Positions 18,675 through 27,593 of a DNA stretch of 64,000 bases are shown here, in pieces; position 1 is the first letter of the stretch, and every line of letters starts with the position of its first letter. Source of the DNA: Legionella worsleiensis. GTDB lineage: Bacteria; Pseudomonadota; Gammaproteobacteria; Legionellales; Legionellaceae. The stretch is from contig NZ_LNZC01000027.1 of NCBI RefSeq assembly GCF_001467535.1, forward strand, positions 1 to 64,000, in the 5' to 3' direction. The notes beneath the pieces are model-generated. The model worked only from the letters and a program-made list of their open reading frames with translations. It was not told the DNA's origin and ran no database searches. A program made the position numbers and the translations under genes.

Positions 18675-18774
18675 GATAACCTCATTAATACGGTTTTAAA
18701 AAAGGGCTAGAATATGAGTGTCCTGACAGAAAGTAAATGAAAAATGTCAATTAACGAATAATCATCATTGATCT

Positions 18775-19857
18775 TTATGCGGTTTTCTTAAGATATTCAG
18801 GAACGCTTTCAACCGGCATGGGTTTGGCGAATAAAAATCCCTGGTAAAAATCAATACTGTAATCTTTAATGATGTGTAATTCGTCCGCAGATTCAATGCC
18901 TTCGCATATGATTTTGACTTTAAGTTTTGTTGCCATATCGCATATTTTTTCCAGAATAATCTGTTTGAACTCATGTAAGTGAATTTGCCTTACCAGGTCT
19001 TGATCCAGCTTGACAAAATCAGGCTTTAGTTCACTAAGCAAATTTAATGAACTGTAACCAGAACCCAAATCGTCAAGAGCAACCTGATATCCTTGTTGTC
19101 TGTAAAAACCGATGATATTTAACAGATGTTTTTTATCTCTAACCTCTTCACTTTCAGTAACTTCAAACACAATTTGTGACGGTTGAATGGAGGTATTTTT
19201 CAAAGTTTGTGTTGTTGTTTTCAAGCAAAAAAAGGGATCGTAAATAGACGTTGGGTTAAAATTTATAAATATTTTTTGGCTAGAAATATTGATTTTACTC
19301 ATATTTTCTATATGGCACACCCGGGCAGTTTTATCCAACAAAAACAACATATCGCTGGATTTGGCTGCACCGAACAAATCGGATGGAGGAAATATGGTAT
19401 CGCCTGACTTGCCTCTCAACAAACACTCAAATCCATAGGGTTTAAGTGTATCTTTATGAACTATAGGCTGACAAAAGGTCAATAATTTATGGCCTTCAAT
19501 AAGGCTAATGAGCCATTGAGACAAACACAAACCCACTGTTTTCTTTAAAGATTGAGTATGACCGAGTATCTTTTCTATGCTTTTATCTACAATATCCAGT
19601 GGCAGCAAAGCGGCTTTAGAGTCTTCTAACTCGGCTTGCGAGAAACACCGCTCCAAGTCTTGCCCAATATTTTGAGCCTGTTCTGCAGCAAAAATGAGTT
19701 CAATAACGCTGCCATCATGAAGCCTTACATCGTAATTTTTTTCGGTTAAATAACGTGCCAGCTTAGAGTAACTATGACCACGAGGAGGTGATACAAGTAA
19801 TTGGTAAACCCCCGATAATCGGTAAGCAGCTGTTGAATCACATTTTTGGCAAGGCAT
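18775..19857 (-). CDS. EAL-domain protein, predicted c-di-GMP phosphodiesterase
   Basis: A 360-residue soluble protein. Residues 1-110 are a unique N-terminal region with a CxxC pair near the start (PCQKC), and residues about 120-355 an EAL domain. The signature is ECL (FECLLRG) instead of EAL, but the metal and catalytic residues look intact: the Glu of ECL, Asn in NFNP, Glu in FEVTES, the DD of ALDDLGSGYSS, Lys in VKLDQD, Glu in CEGIE and Gln in YQGFLFAKP. It therefore probably hydrolyses c-di-GMP. No GGDEF domain or membrane segment. It is encoded alone, divergent from the following unknown gene. Confidence 0.85.
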   Translation of the reverse strand: MPCQKCDSTAAYRLSGVYQLLVSPPRGHSYSKLARYLTEKNYDVRLHDGSVIELIFAAEQAQNIGQDLERCFSQAELEDSKAALLPLDIVDKSIEKILGHTQSLKKTVGLCLSQWLISLIEGHKLLTFCQPIVHKDTLKPYGFECLLRGKSGDTIFPPSDLFGAAKSSDMLFLLDKTARVCHIENMSKINISSQKIFINFNPTSIYDPFFCLKTTTQTLKNTSIQPSQIVFEVTESEEVRDKKHLLNIIGFYRQQGYQVALDDLGSGYSSLNLLSELKPDFVKLDQDLVRQIHLHEFKQIILEKICDMATKLKVKIICEGIESADELHIIKDYSIDFYQGFLFAKPMPVESVPEYLKKTA

Positions 19858-20019
19858 ATGTTTCCTGTGATGAAATACTTGACCTTTATCTGTGATTATA
19901 GACCAGTTTGACTGTCCTCAACCCTTTGATCGCAAGGTAATAAGTTACACCAAATGCTCCCAATGTTCATTTTAAAGTCAAAGTTCACGTGATATACTGA
20001 ATTTTTTTCCGAGAACGCC

Positions 20020-21528
20020 ATGGCAGCCACGAAACATGATGCTTTACTGCTCCCTCCATCCGAAGATATTTTTCTTAATGAATTAATTCTCTCTTTACCC
20101 GAAAGCGAACGAGCTGGTGTCCTTGAAGAGTTGGAACATGATGCCGTTGTTCAAAGAACTAAACGACTTGTAGACGAACTGGCAACAGGCGTAATCAATG
20201 AGTTTGAAATACCGGAATCAAGAACTTTGTTTTTAGCGGCGTTAAGAGGCGTTAAATTAAAACAGATATCGGCAGCTGAACTTGCAACGCTTCATATTTT
20301 TGATTCAGCAATTCGCACCTTGTACATCAGTCCCCGAGTATATCTGAGGTATTATTTTTTAAATGCAGATAAAGGTATTACCAACAGTGTTTATCACTTC
20401 CCAATACCAAATGACCAGGAACTACCCAACCGAATAACACATTTACATTACAATACGATAATCTGTCCCAATTACAACAACCTAAGCATTTCTGATTTGC
20501 CGTGGCGCATGCAAAAACCGTTAGTATATCGTTTTTTTAGTTTTACAGAAGCCGAGTGGACGATATTTTGTGAAATAATGGAAAATTCCCCGCCCCTTGA
20601 ACGTACGTATCGTGTTGCTCATGCTCCGGAAAGTGGGTGCTGGTCAGACTTGATAGCTAACATTCAAAAAGTATTAAAATGCATGAGAACATTAGACCGA
20701 TATGCCGTTTCCACAGCAGGTTTACACTTTGAAAATGTTATGGTCATTCCAAGTTTTACCATGTTTCAAGCCGCATTAAATGCGAAAGCCCAGACGCTTA
20801 AACGCATCCCAGTACAACTGATTCCAACTTATGGAATCATCAATTTAGACCATTATGCAGAATTGAAAACGCAAGGAAAAATCGCCTTAACCCTGTATCT
20901 TCCTGAAAAAGATAGTGAATTAAGATACAAGGAAGACCGTGGATCGTTCAGGAGCACTATTGATGGCCATCCCTATGAAACAGCATTTGCGGGAGCCATT
21001 CATGATGTCTATCATGCGATGCGTGAAATGGCAATGTCTGAACGTGTTGCCAAAGCCAGAATGCGTTTAGCACAAATAGCCCTATCGCATCCCAAAAATA
21101 AAATAAACGAAGACCATCGTTCAATTTATGAAATCTTGGTTGACGGGGAGTTAATATACTCCTATCCTCCTGAAGTCGACACGATGTTCGAGCCAGATTA
21201 CCGAGCCCCAACAGCAGAATCTTTTGGCAGAATATTCACAACAGCCAGCATGGCTGGAGCGCTTCATCCCGAGTTGAAACGTTTATTTATTCAAGATATG
21301 GTGCAAAATAAGTCGTTTTGGCATGAACTGTTTGATTTAGGCAGAGCAGATTTACTCGACGAAGACAAGCTGATTTATGACGACATTCAAAGACACTTAA
21401 ACGCTAAACGCTTAAAGTTCAGCCCATCTCGAGCGATCAGCAATTTAGGATTCTTGTCCGTTCATCGCAGAAGAATTGAAGAAAAAACATGCCCTGCTGC
21501 TTCCCAGCCTTCACTGCACATGGATTAG
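20020..21528 (+). CDS. large hypothetical protein, candidate effector, with HDVYHA motif
   Basis: A 502-residue soluble protein I cannot assign. It has no signal peptide and no membrane segment. A striking motif, AFAGAIHDVYHAMREM at about residue 326, places two histidines four residues apart after an Asp. That is reminiscent of metal-binding helices, and Glu/Asp residues follow (NEDHRSIYEILVDGEL). The C terminus is polar and Ser-rich. Size, solitary gene position and polar tail fit the profile of Legionella type IV-secreted proteins, but this is inference. The start ATG at 20020 lacks a strong ribosome-binding site. Confidence 0.6.
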   Translation: MAATKHDALLLPPSEDIFLNELILSLPESERAGVLEELEHDAVVQRTKRLVDELATGVINEFEIPESRTLFLAALRGVKLKQISAAELATLHIFDSAIRTLYISPRVYLRYYFLNADKGITNSVYHFPIPNDQELPNRITHLHYNTIICPNYNNLSISDLPWRMQKPLVYRFFSFTEAEWTIFCEIMENSPPLERTYRVAHAPESGCWSDLIANIQKVLKCMRTLDRYAVSTAGLHFENVMVIPSFTMFQAALNAKAQTLKRIPVQLIPTYGIINLDHYAELKTQGKIALTLYLPEKDSELRYKEDRGSFRSTIDGHPYETAFAGAIHDVYHAMREMAMSERVAKARMRLAQIALSHPKNKINEDHRSIYEILVDGELIYSYPPEVDTMFEPDYRAPTAESFGRIFTTASMAGALHPELKRLFIQDMVQNKSFWHELFDLGRADLLDEDKLIYDDIQRHLNAKRLKFSPSRAISNLGFLSVHRRRIEEKTCPAASQPSLHMD

Positions 21529-21607
21529 TAAGAACGATTCTGAGATACACCAAGTTAGTATAGAATAAACAGGCTTTAGATGAGGTGATGAATTCTTTCA
21601 AAAAGAT

Positions 21608-21631
21608 AAGCCAGACACGATTATCTGGCTT
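21608..21631. terminator. bidirectional rho-independent terminator
   Basis: 8-bp stem AAGCCAGA / TCTGGCTT with an 8-base loop. On the minus strand it is followed by TATCTTTTT and ends the cold-shock gene; on the plus strand by TTCAT. It lies between two convergent genes. Confidence 0.75.
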
Positions 21632-21646
21632 TCATGTCTTGTTTTA

Positions 21647-21871
21647 TTATTGATTGGCTTCGTTAGCTAAAACAACATCTTGTGCTTTCAGACCTTTTGG
21701 TCCCTTATCAAGCACAAATGTTACTGGGTCATTTTCGTGAAGTGTTTTAAATCCAACACCTTGAATGTCTTTGTAATGTACAAAAATATCATCGCCTTGT
21801 TGATTAATAATAAAACCAAATCCCTTTTTTTCATTAAACCATTTAACATGGCCTGTTTCTCTTTGCGACAT
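21647..21871 (-). CDS. CspA-family cold-shock protein
   Basis: A 74-residue single OB-fold protein that binds single-stranded RNA or DNA. It has RNP1 (KGFGFI) and RNP2 (DIFVHY), preceded by GHVKWFNEKK. Length and motif spacing are those of stand-alone Csp proteins acting as RNA chaperones. About 250 bases of AT-rich sequence lie upstream, room for the long 5' leader typical of these genes, though I cannot define one. Confidence 0.93.
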   Translation of the reverse strand: MSQRETGHVKWFNEKKGFGFIINQQGDDIFVHYKDIQGVGFKTLHENDPVTFVLDKGPKGLKAQDVVLANEANQ

Positions 21872-22127
21872 TAGCTATCCCCTTTGTCTTAAACTTTTTA
21901 CATCGTATTCGTTGTTTATAGTTTATAAATGTTTATTTCAGATAATCTTTCATCAACGCCTCAATTTGAATCATTCATAAAGTAACTATCTGCGTTATAA
22001 TAAACAGCTTCTCATGCACGAATAAGCACGCACACTTTGATTAGCATAACAGTTTTTTGTTGATTGTTAAGGATTTTTTTCAAAAATTGTGTTTGTTTTC
22101 AATAATTTTTTATTTTAGGAATAAATA

Positions 22128-22766
22128 ATGAATCATACCAAATCAGCTTTTATAAAATTAGCTCTGGAATCTCAGGTTTTAAAATTTGGTGAATTCACGC
22201 TTAAATCTGGCAGACTCAGCCCCTATTTTTTTAATGCCGGTTTATTTTATCAGGGCAGCGCTTTGCGTCAGCTGGGGCAATTTTACGCCCAAACATTGAT
22301 AGATGAACAAGTAGCGTTTGACCATCTTTTTGGCCCTGCTTACAAAGGACTACCTCTTGCAACAACTACGGCAGTAGCATTAGCGGAATTGGGTAAAGAC
22401 TGCACGGTAACCTTTAATCGCAAGGAAGTAAAAACGCATGGTGAAGGCGGACAGTTAATTGGTTCGCCATTAACAGGAAAAACTCTGATAATTGATGACG
22501 TGATTACCGCAGGTACTGCGTTTAGAGAATCTCAATCGCTGATTAAGGAACATGGAGGCATTTTAACCGGAGTTATCATTGCTTTAGACCGATGTGAGCG
22601 TGGTGTCACCGAAAAATCAACCCTTTCTGAAATTAAAGCTCAAGGGATTAATGTCTATTCGATTATCAATTTATTTGATTTGATTGAGTACCTGCACCAT
22701 GCCAACGAACACGATCAGGTAAAAAAACTGGAGGACTATCAAAACCTCTACGGCTGCGCCAGCTAA
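22128..22766 (+). CDS. pyrE: orotate phosphoribosyltransferase
   Basis: PyrE joins orotate and PRPP to orotidine 5'-phosphate in pyrimidine synthesis. The 212-residue protein has the N-terminal [21 protein letters not shown], the [15 protein letters not shown] loop, the catalytic-loop lysine region [12 protein letters not shown], and the PRPP motif [12 protein letters not shown] at about residue 121. TTAGGA precedes the ATG. It is encoded apart from pyrG, which lies 12 kb away in this window. Confidence 0.96.
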   Translation: MNHTKSAFIKLALESQVLKFGEFTLKSGRLSPYFFNAGLFYQGSALRQLGQFYAQTLIDEQVAFDHLFGPAYKGLPLATTTAVALAELGKDCTVTFNRKEVKTHGEGGQLIGSPLTGKTLIIDDVITAGTAFRESQSLIKEHGGILTGVIIALDRCERGVTEKSTLSEIKAQGINVYSIINLFDLIEYLHHANEHDQVKKLEDYQNLYGCAS

Positions 22767-22784
22767 CTCAAGAGGAATGTGAAA

Positions 22785-22817
22785 AGTCCGGGTTGGATAT
22801 AAAAACCTTCCCGGACT
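22785..22817 (-). terminator. terminator of the cyd operon (shared with pyrE)
   Basis: Perfect 8-bp stem AGTCCGGG / CCCGGACT with a 17-base loop. On the minus strand it is followed by TTTTC, just after cydX. It also lies 18 bases after pyrE and may serve both convergent units. Confidence 0.65.
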
Positions 22818-22830
22818 GTGCATCAGCGTA

Positions 22831-22929
22831 TTACTTTACATCGTCTTCTCTTAGCTCAAGCCACATCGCATTTAATACAGCAAAAAAACAAGCCAGACCA
22901 GTACCTAAAATCCAGGAAAAATACCACAT
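22831..22929 (-). CDS. cydX: cytochrome bd oxidase small subunit CydX
   Basis: A 32-residue single-helix inner-membrane peptide reading MWYFSWILGTGLA...NAMWLEL followed by a short charged tail. This is the hallmark of CydX/YbgT, which binds CydA and stabilises the haem centres of the bd oxidase. It has a strong GAGGAG site 6 bases before the ATG and begins 11 bases after the cydB stop, at the end of the operon. Confidence 0.93.
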   Translation of the reverse strand: MWYFSWILGTGLACFFAVLNAMWLELREDDVK

Positions 22930-22939
22930 AACACTCTCC

Positions 22940-24076
22940 TCAATAAGCTGTATCCTGATTATTCAAAATTGTTTTTTCAGTCACTTTGCCTCGCAATACT
23001 CTATAAACCCAAGCAGTGTAGGTTAAAACAATAGGTAAAAAGACTACCGTTACACCCAACATGATTAACAAAGTCAGCTGACTCGATGAGCTATCCCAAA
23101 CGACTAAACTGTGCTGAGGATGCGTTGATGAAGGGAGAATAAAAGGAAACATACTCACACCAACTGTTCCAATCAAAGTACCTACACTTAACCCGCTAAA
23201 GACAAAAGCCAAAACCGCTTTTCTTGCCAGAATAATAGCCATAAATGCTGAAATAAGACTGATTAAAGGTACCAGCATGGTTAGCGGATAATTGCGATAA
23301 TTGTTAAACCATGCACCCGCCTGACTTGTGGCCTCTTTATACAGTGGGTTAGACGGCCCATCGTGAGGAACAACCCCGCTAAGTGCATAACCATCAATAC
23401 CATAAAAAATCCAAAGACCAAGCCCGCTAAAAAGCACGATGACACTAAAGGCACACCATCTGGCGCAGATTCGTGCTTTGTGCTGCAAAACTCCTTCTGT
23501 TTTTACCTGAAGAAAAAATGCACCATGCATTGCGAGCATCAATACCGATAAAATGCCGCAACCCAATGCGAAGGGATTAAGCAATTCCAAAAAAGTTCCG
23601 GTATAAAAAACTCGTAAACTTTCATCAAAATAAAAAGGCACACCCTGGAGCACATTCCCTAAAGCAACCCCGAAAATCAATGAAGGCACAAAACCACCCG
23701 TAAATAAAGCCCAATCCCAGGTTGAGCGCCATAAAGGATTAGTTAGTTTGGAGCGGTATTTAAATCCTACCGGACGCAGAATCAAAGCCAAAAGCACAAC
23801 CAACATTGCCAGATAAAAACCGGAAAAGGACAGAGCATATAATGCAGGCCAAGCAGCAAAAATTGCGCCGCCACCAAGAATAAACCAAACCTGGTTCCCC
23901 TCCCAGGTCGGGCCTATGCTGTTGATCATCACCCGTCGTTCAATATCTGTTTTGCCCAACCAGGGCAGCCACATGGCAACGCCCAGATCAAATCCATCCA
24001 TAATGGCAAAACCCATCAACAAAATACCTATCAATAACCACCATATAACTCTTAATGTTTCATAATCTAAAGGCAT
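22940..24076 (-). CDS. cydB: cytochrome bd ubiquinol oxidase subunit II
   Basis: A 378-residue polytopic inner-membrane protein, partner of CydA in the quinol-oxidising terminal oxidase. It starts MPLDYETLRVIWWLLIGILL (typical), with the conserved AIMDGFDLGVAMWLPWLG and SIGPTWEGNQVWFILGGGA stretches; GFDLG and GPTWEGN are the clearest marks. About nine hydrophobic segments. It follows cydA by 15 bases. Confidence 0.96.
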   Translation of the reverse strand: MPLDYETLRVIWWLLIGILLMGFAIMDGFDLGVAMWLPWLGKTDIERRVMINSIGPTWEGNQVWFILGGGAIFAAWPALYALSFSGFYLAMLVVLLALILRPVGFKYRSKLTNPLWRSTWDWALFTGGFVPSLIFGVALGNVLQGVPFYFDESLRVFYTGTFLELLNPFALGCGILSVLMLAMHGAFFLQVKTEGVLQHKARICARWCAFSVIVLFSGLGLWIFYGIDGYALSGVVPHDGPSNPLYKEATSQAGAWFNNYRNYPLTMLVPLISLISAFMAIILARKAVLAFVFSGLSVGTLIGTVGVSMFPFILPSSTHPQHSLVVWDSSSSQLTLLIMLGVTVVFLPIVLTYTAWVYRVLRGKVTEKTILNNQDTAY

Positions 24077-24091
24077 TGGTATCTCCTAAAA

Positions 24092-25621
24092 TTAGTGCTG
24101 CATGCCATCTGGACCAAGGCGAATGTATTTCACCATCAAATAAAGCTCAACGACAGCCAATACGGTATAAAACAATACAAATCCAGCAATTGAGGTCATG
24201 ACTTGGCCTGGAGTTAATGCTGAGGCGCCCATAAACGTTGGTAAAATGCCCTGCACAACCCAGGGCTGACGGCCATATTCAGCAACGACCCAACCCAGCT
24301 CGGCTGCGACCCAGGGCAAAGGCAGTGAATAAAAAGCCATGCGATGATACCAACGAGTTTTTTCCAAGCGGTGTCTCACTGACAAATAAAAACCAATTGC
24401 AAAAAGCACGATAAAATAGATACCACAAGCGACCATTATCCTGAATGAAAAAAACATGGGAAGAACTTTGGGCTTTAAATCCTGAGCAGCCTGATTGATT
24501 TGTTCCTCTGTAGCATCCGTTACTTTTTCTGTGTATTTTTTAAGCAACAACGCATAACCCAGGTTTTCACTGTGCTCGTCGAATATTTTTTTTGCTTTTT
24601 CATTTTTAGGATCTTTTTGCAATTTTTGTAGCGCTTTGTATGCGATCATCCCGTCTTGAATTTTTAATTTACCCTCATCAATCAGTTCAATAATTCCCTG
24701 TAAAGGAGTATTAATTGATCGAGTAGCGATAATTCCCAATGCAAAAGGAATATCAATAGCGTATTTGGTGCTTAACGTTTTTTCATCAGGTATGCCAAAT
24801 ACTGTTAATGCTGCCGGGGCTTTTTCGGTATGCCACATGGCTTCCATAGCAGCAATTTTCATTTTCTGGTTGGCATTAGCCACATAACCGCTTTCATCGC
24901 CCAAAACAACTACAGACAAAGCAGAAGCCAAACCAAAAGACACTGCTACGGTCATAGAGCGTTTAGCAAATGCTTTGTTACGATCACGTAAGAGAAAATA
25001 AGCACTTACAGACAAAACAAACATAGCACCAGTAACATACCCTGCACTGATGGTATGAACGAACTTGGCCTGAGCCACAGGATTAAACAACATATCATAG
25101 AAACTACTAACTTCCATTCGCATGGTTTGATAGTCAAAATAAGATCCCACCGGATTTTGCATCCAGCCATTGGCTATCAAAATCCATAATGCAGACAGGT
25201 TTGTTCCCAAAGCCAAAAGCCAGGTACAAATCATATGCTGAAACTTGGTCAGCTTATCCCACCCAAAAAAGAATAACCCAACAAAGGTCGCTTCAAGAAA
25301 GAATGCCATCATTCCTTCAATCGCGAGAGGCGCTCCGAAAACATCACCCACATAATGCGAGTAATAAGCCCAGTTGGTTCCGAACTGAAACTCCATGGTA
25401 AGGCCTGTGGCAACGCCCAACACGAAATTAATACCAAACAAAACACCCCAGTATTTGACCATTTGCCGCCAGATTTCCCGCCCGGTCATAACATATACCG
25501 TTTCCATGATGGCGAGCATCACCGAAAATCCTAAAGTCAAAGGAACAAATAAAAAATGGTACAATGCGGTCAGCGCAAATTGTAACCGGGAAAGATCAAC
25601 CACCTCACTAACAGGAATCAT
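24092..25621 (-). CDS. cydA: cytochrome bd ubiquinol oxidase subunit I
   Basis: The 509-residue haem-bearing subunit. It has the first-helix axial histidine region (TALYHFLFVPLTLGFS), the GTNWAYYSHYVGDVFGAPLAIEG quinol-site region (e.g. NWAYYSHYVGD), a second histidine in AKFVHTISAGY, and the long insert (KMKIAAMEAMWHTE...) that marks the long-Q-loop E. coli type. It reduces O2 to water at high affinity without pumping protons, useful at low oxygen. Confidence 0.96.
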   Translation of the reverse strand: MIPVSEVVDLSRLQFALTALYHFLFVPLTLGFSVMLAIMETVYVMTGREIWRQMVKYWGVLFGINFVLGVATGLTMEFQFGTNWAYYSHYVGDVFGAPLAIEGMMAFFLEATFVGLFFFGWDKLTKFQHMICTWLLALGTNLSALWILIANGWMQNPVGSYFDYQTMRMEVSSFYDMLFNPVAQAKFVHTISAGYVTGAMFVLSVSAYFLLRDRNKAFAKRSMTVAVSFGLASALSVVVLGDESGYVANANQKMKIAAMEAMWHTEKAPAALTVFGIPDEKTLSTKYAIDIPFALGIIATRSINTPLQGIIELIDEGKLKIQDGMIAYKALQKLQKDPKNEKAKKIFDEHSENLGYALLLKKYTEKVTDATEEQINQAAQDLKPKVLPMFFSFRIMVACGIYFIVLFAIGFYLSVRHRLEKTRWYHRMAFYSLPLPWVAAELGWVVAEYGRQPWVVQGILPTFMGASALTPGQVMTSIAGFVLFYTVLAVVELYLMVKYIRLGPDGMQH

Positions 25622-25625
25622 GAAA

Positions 25626-25796
25626 TCACCTCTTATTAATTTGGGACGATGCTGCTTGTGTTGTTTTACCTAACATCCACTCCTCGCCACTGGGCATTAC
25701 TGGATGCATTCCTCTGACACAGAAATACCATAATAAATACAGCAATATCATCTTAACCGTAATGGTTATAGTTATATCTCGGGCAAATGGTTTCAT
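25626..25796 (-). CDS. cydP: putative cytochrome oxidase small subunit CydP
   Basis: A 56-residue protein directly before cydA (4-base gap). It has a short basic N terminus (MKPFARDITITITVK), one transmembrane helix (MILLYLLWYFCV) and a polar tail with HPVMPSGEEWMLG. This matches the small proteins annotated as CydP in front of cydA in several proteobacteria. I prefer the start at 25796 (GGA 8 bases upstream); an upstream ATG at 25823 would add nine residues. It is probably a fourth, stabilising subunit of the bd oxidase, but that role is inferred from position. Confidence 0.75.
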   Translation of the reverse strand: MKPFARDITITITVKMILLYLLWYFCVRGMHPVMPSGEEWMLGKTTQAASSQINKR

Positions 25797-25868
25797 AGCA
25801 GTTATCCAGAATTGGAACTTCATTACTATAACTTAAGTAAAATTAATTTTCATCAAATTGTTGACAAT

Positions 25869-25887
25869 GCTAAAGATAATCATTACC
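25869..25887. promoter_or_regulatory. candidate Fur box upstream of the cyd operon
   Basis: GCTAAAGATAATCATTACC matches 16 of 19 positions of the classical Fur consensus (GATAATGATAATCATTATC). It lies about 70 bases before cydP on the minus strand. It also overlaps a plus-strand promoter-like arrangement, TTGACA at 25861 then 17 bases then TACCAT. The direction of control is undecided. Confidence 0.5.
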
Positions 25888-26111
25888 ATCTACGCCTTTT
25901 TTTGCGCATTAATAGAGCAATAGGCAAGCGAGTCTATTGAACAAGAACGAGGCTTTGTGAACGAGATTCTTCGCTACGGGCTCGGAATGAATGCATATTA
26001 TTTATGGGGTAGCCCTGACGTTGGACATTGGAATGTTTTTTGAGTTCGCTGTGTTTAAAGCATTAGGCCAATGCACCAGAGCAATTTATCTGCCTAAGAA
26101 ATGAGCTGATG
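25888..26111. other. mostly non-coding gap with one weak 37-codon frame
   Basis: No gene with good evidence. A short plus-strand frame at 25991-26104 encodes a hydrophobic 37-residue sequence ending in IYLPKK. It has no ribosome-binding site and may be a remnant. A small RNA driven by the promoter-like sequence at 25861-25889 is conceivable, but I see no terminator for it. Confidence 0.3.
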
Positions 26112-26246
26112 TCAAAACCTTGAGTATCGATGACAATCAACATTTAAATTACCCTGAGCCTCTTTTGCATAGGAAGTTGCAGCATCCATAAGAACACCTG
26201 TAAAAATAACCACTATTAAACATCTTTTGATCCAGTTCGCATTCAT
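26112..26246 (-). CDS. small putative secreted peptide
   Basis: A 44-residue frame with AAGGA 8 bases before the ATG and a credible signal peptide (IKRCLIVVIFTGVLMDAATSYA), cut before KEAQG. The mature part would be about 18 residues (KEAQGNLNVDCHRYSRF) with one cysteine. It could be a genuine tiny periplasmic peptide or the 5' remnant of a longer exported protein cut short by mutation. No family recognised. Confidence 0.4.
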   Translation of the reverse strand: MNANWIKRCLIVVIFTGVLMDAATSYAKEAQGNLNVDCHRYSRF

Positions 26247-26343
26247 GGAAAAATCCTTGTTTAATAATTTTATTCTTTATTACTATTTAGATTAGTTGAT
26301 AAATTATAAAGTTGCATGGTTATTTTATATAAAAAAAGATTTT

Positions 26344-27516
26344 TTAAACAACAGCTAACAATACTGCAGTCAAATAATTCCCCTCAGGAAAAGACGCTAA
26401 AGTAGGATGACAACTTGCAGGCCCATAAACACCTAATATACGCACTTGCTTACCTACCAACCCGGCCTGAGCACTTACTAACGAACAAAACTCCTGAGAT
26501 GATAAGGCAGACGAACAGTTACACGTCATTAAGAGTGACCCTGTTTTCATGTGTTTGAATACTTCTCTATGGAGAAAACGATAGTAATTTTTTGCTTTTT
26601 GCACATGTTGCTGGGAAGGAACCAGCTTGGGAGGATCAAGAACAACAACATCATACTCCCCTGCCTTGGCAAGATAATCACGTGCATCAGCTTCTACGAA
26701 TTCAACATTAGATACATCGTTTAAAACTGCATTATTTTTGGCTTGGTTAATGGCTTGTGCCGAACTGTCAACCGCTGTTACCCGAGAGGCACCCGCCTTG
26801 GCTGCATGCAAAGCAAAACCACCAGTATAAGTATAAAGATCAAGAACGGATTTGCCTTGGCACAATTTTGCAACTCGCTCATGATTTTCTCGTTGATCGA
26901 TAAATAGACCGGTTTTTTGCGCATGAGCAAACTCAACCTGAAATTTAATGCCCTCTTCCATCACTTCTGCTGTTTGCCTTATTTCCTGGGCATCACACTT
27001 CTTCCAACCATCCTGTGCTAGTGGCTTTGCTTGTGAAATCCAAATCAGTTGATCCTCTGGAAGCAGAGTATGAAGCGCATCAATAATAAGCTCTTTGTTT
27101 AGCTCAACCCAATAGGCAGAACTCGACACCACAGCAATCTGGTTAAACCGGTCTATGGTTAATCCCGAAAGCCCATCTGCTTCACTGTTGAATAGTCTAT
27201 ACGCCGTGGTACGACCGCTGGGTAAATTTAAAATCTGCCTTATCTTTTGAGCTTGATGAAGCCTGTGCTTGATTATGGATTGATAATCATTTTGTAAAAA
27301 TTGCTCATTTGCCAAAGCAAGCACCCTTACCCTGTATAGAGAATGCTCATTGTACACACCAACACCAATATATTCTTCATCTGCTCCATGAATGGCAACC
27401 AATTGTCCCGTGATCAATTTACCGCTATTTCGAGCAATAGCCTTAGGAAAAATCCAAGGATGCCCTCTTAATACAGTACCTTGCTTTGCTGCTACTAAAA
27501 AAATTTTAGCGCTCAT
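26344..27516 (-). CDS. rlmI: class I SAM-dependent rRNA methyltransferase, RlmI-like
   Basis: A 390-residue protein with an N-terminal PUA RNA-binding domain (RGHPWIFPKAIARNSG, residues about 18-90), a linker beta domain, and a C-terminal Rossmann methyltransferase. The latter has motif I VLDLYTYTGGFALHAAKAGA, acidic motif VTAVDSSA, and catalytic-type VVLDPPK, with a CNCSS cysteine motif near the end. This is the RlmI layout; RlmI methylates C5 of a cytosine in 23S rRNA (C1962 in E. coli). The start at 27516 (GGGAA upstream) is chosen over 27531 because it gives the usual N terminus. The exact target base is inferred from family. Confidence 0.8.
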   Translation of the reverse strand: MSAKIFLVAAKQGTVLRGHPWIFPKAIARNSGKLITGQLVAIHGADEEYIGVGVYNEHSLYRVRVLALANEQFLQNDYQSIIKHRLHQAQKIRQILNLPSGRTTAYRLFNSEADGLSGLTIDRFNQIAVVSSSAYWVELNKELIIDALHTLLPEDQLIWISQAKPLAQDGWKKCDAQEIRQTAEVMEEGIKFQVEFAHAQKTGLFIDQRENHERVAKLCQGKSVLDLYTYTGGFALHAAKAGASRVTAVDSSAQAINQAKNNAVLNDVSNVEFVEADARDYLAKAGEYDVVVLDPPKLVPSQQHVQKAKNYYRFLHREVFKHMKTGSLLMTCNCSSALSSQEFCSLVSAQAGLVGKQVRILGVYGPASCHPTLASFPEGNYLTAVLLAVV

Positions 27517-27593
27517 GACTATTTCCCACAACCGAAAAGTCAGCTAATCTACACTATTGAGTGATCGTTTCGCAATGGAGAATAAGAACAATT

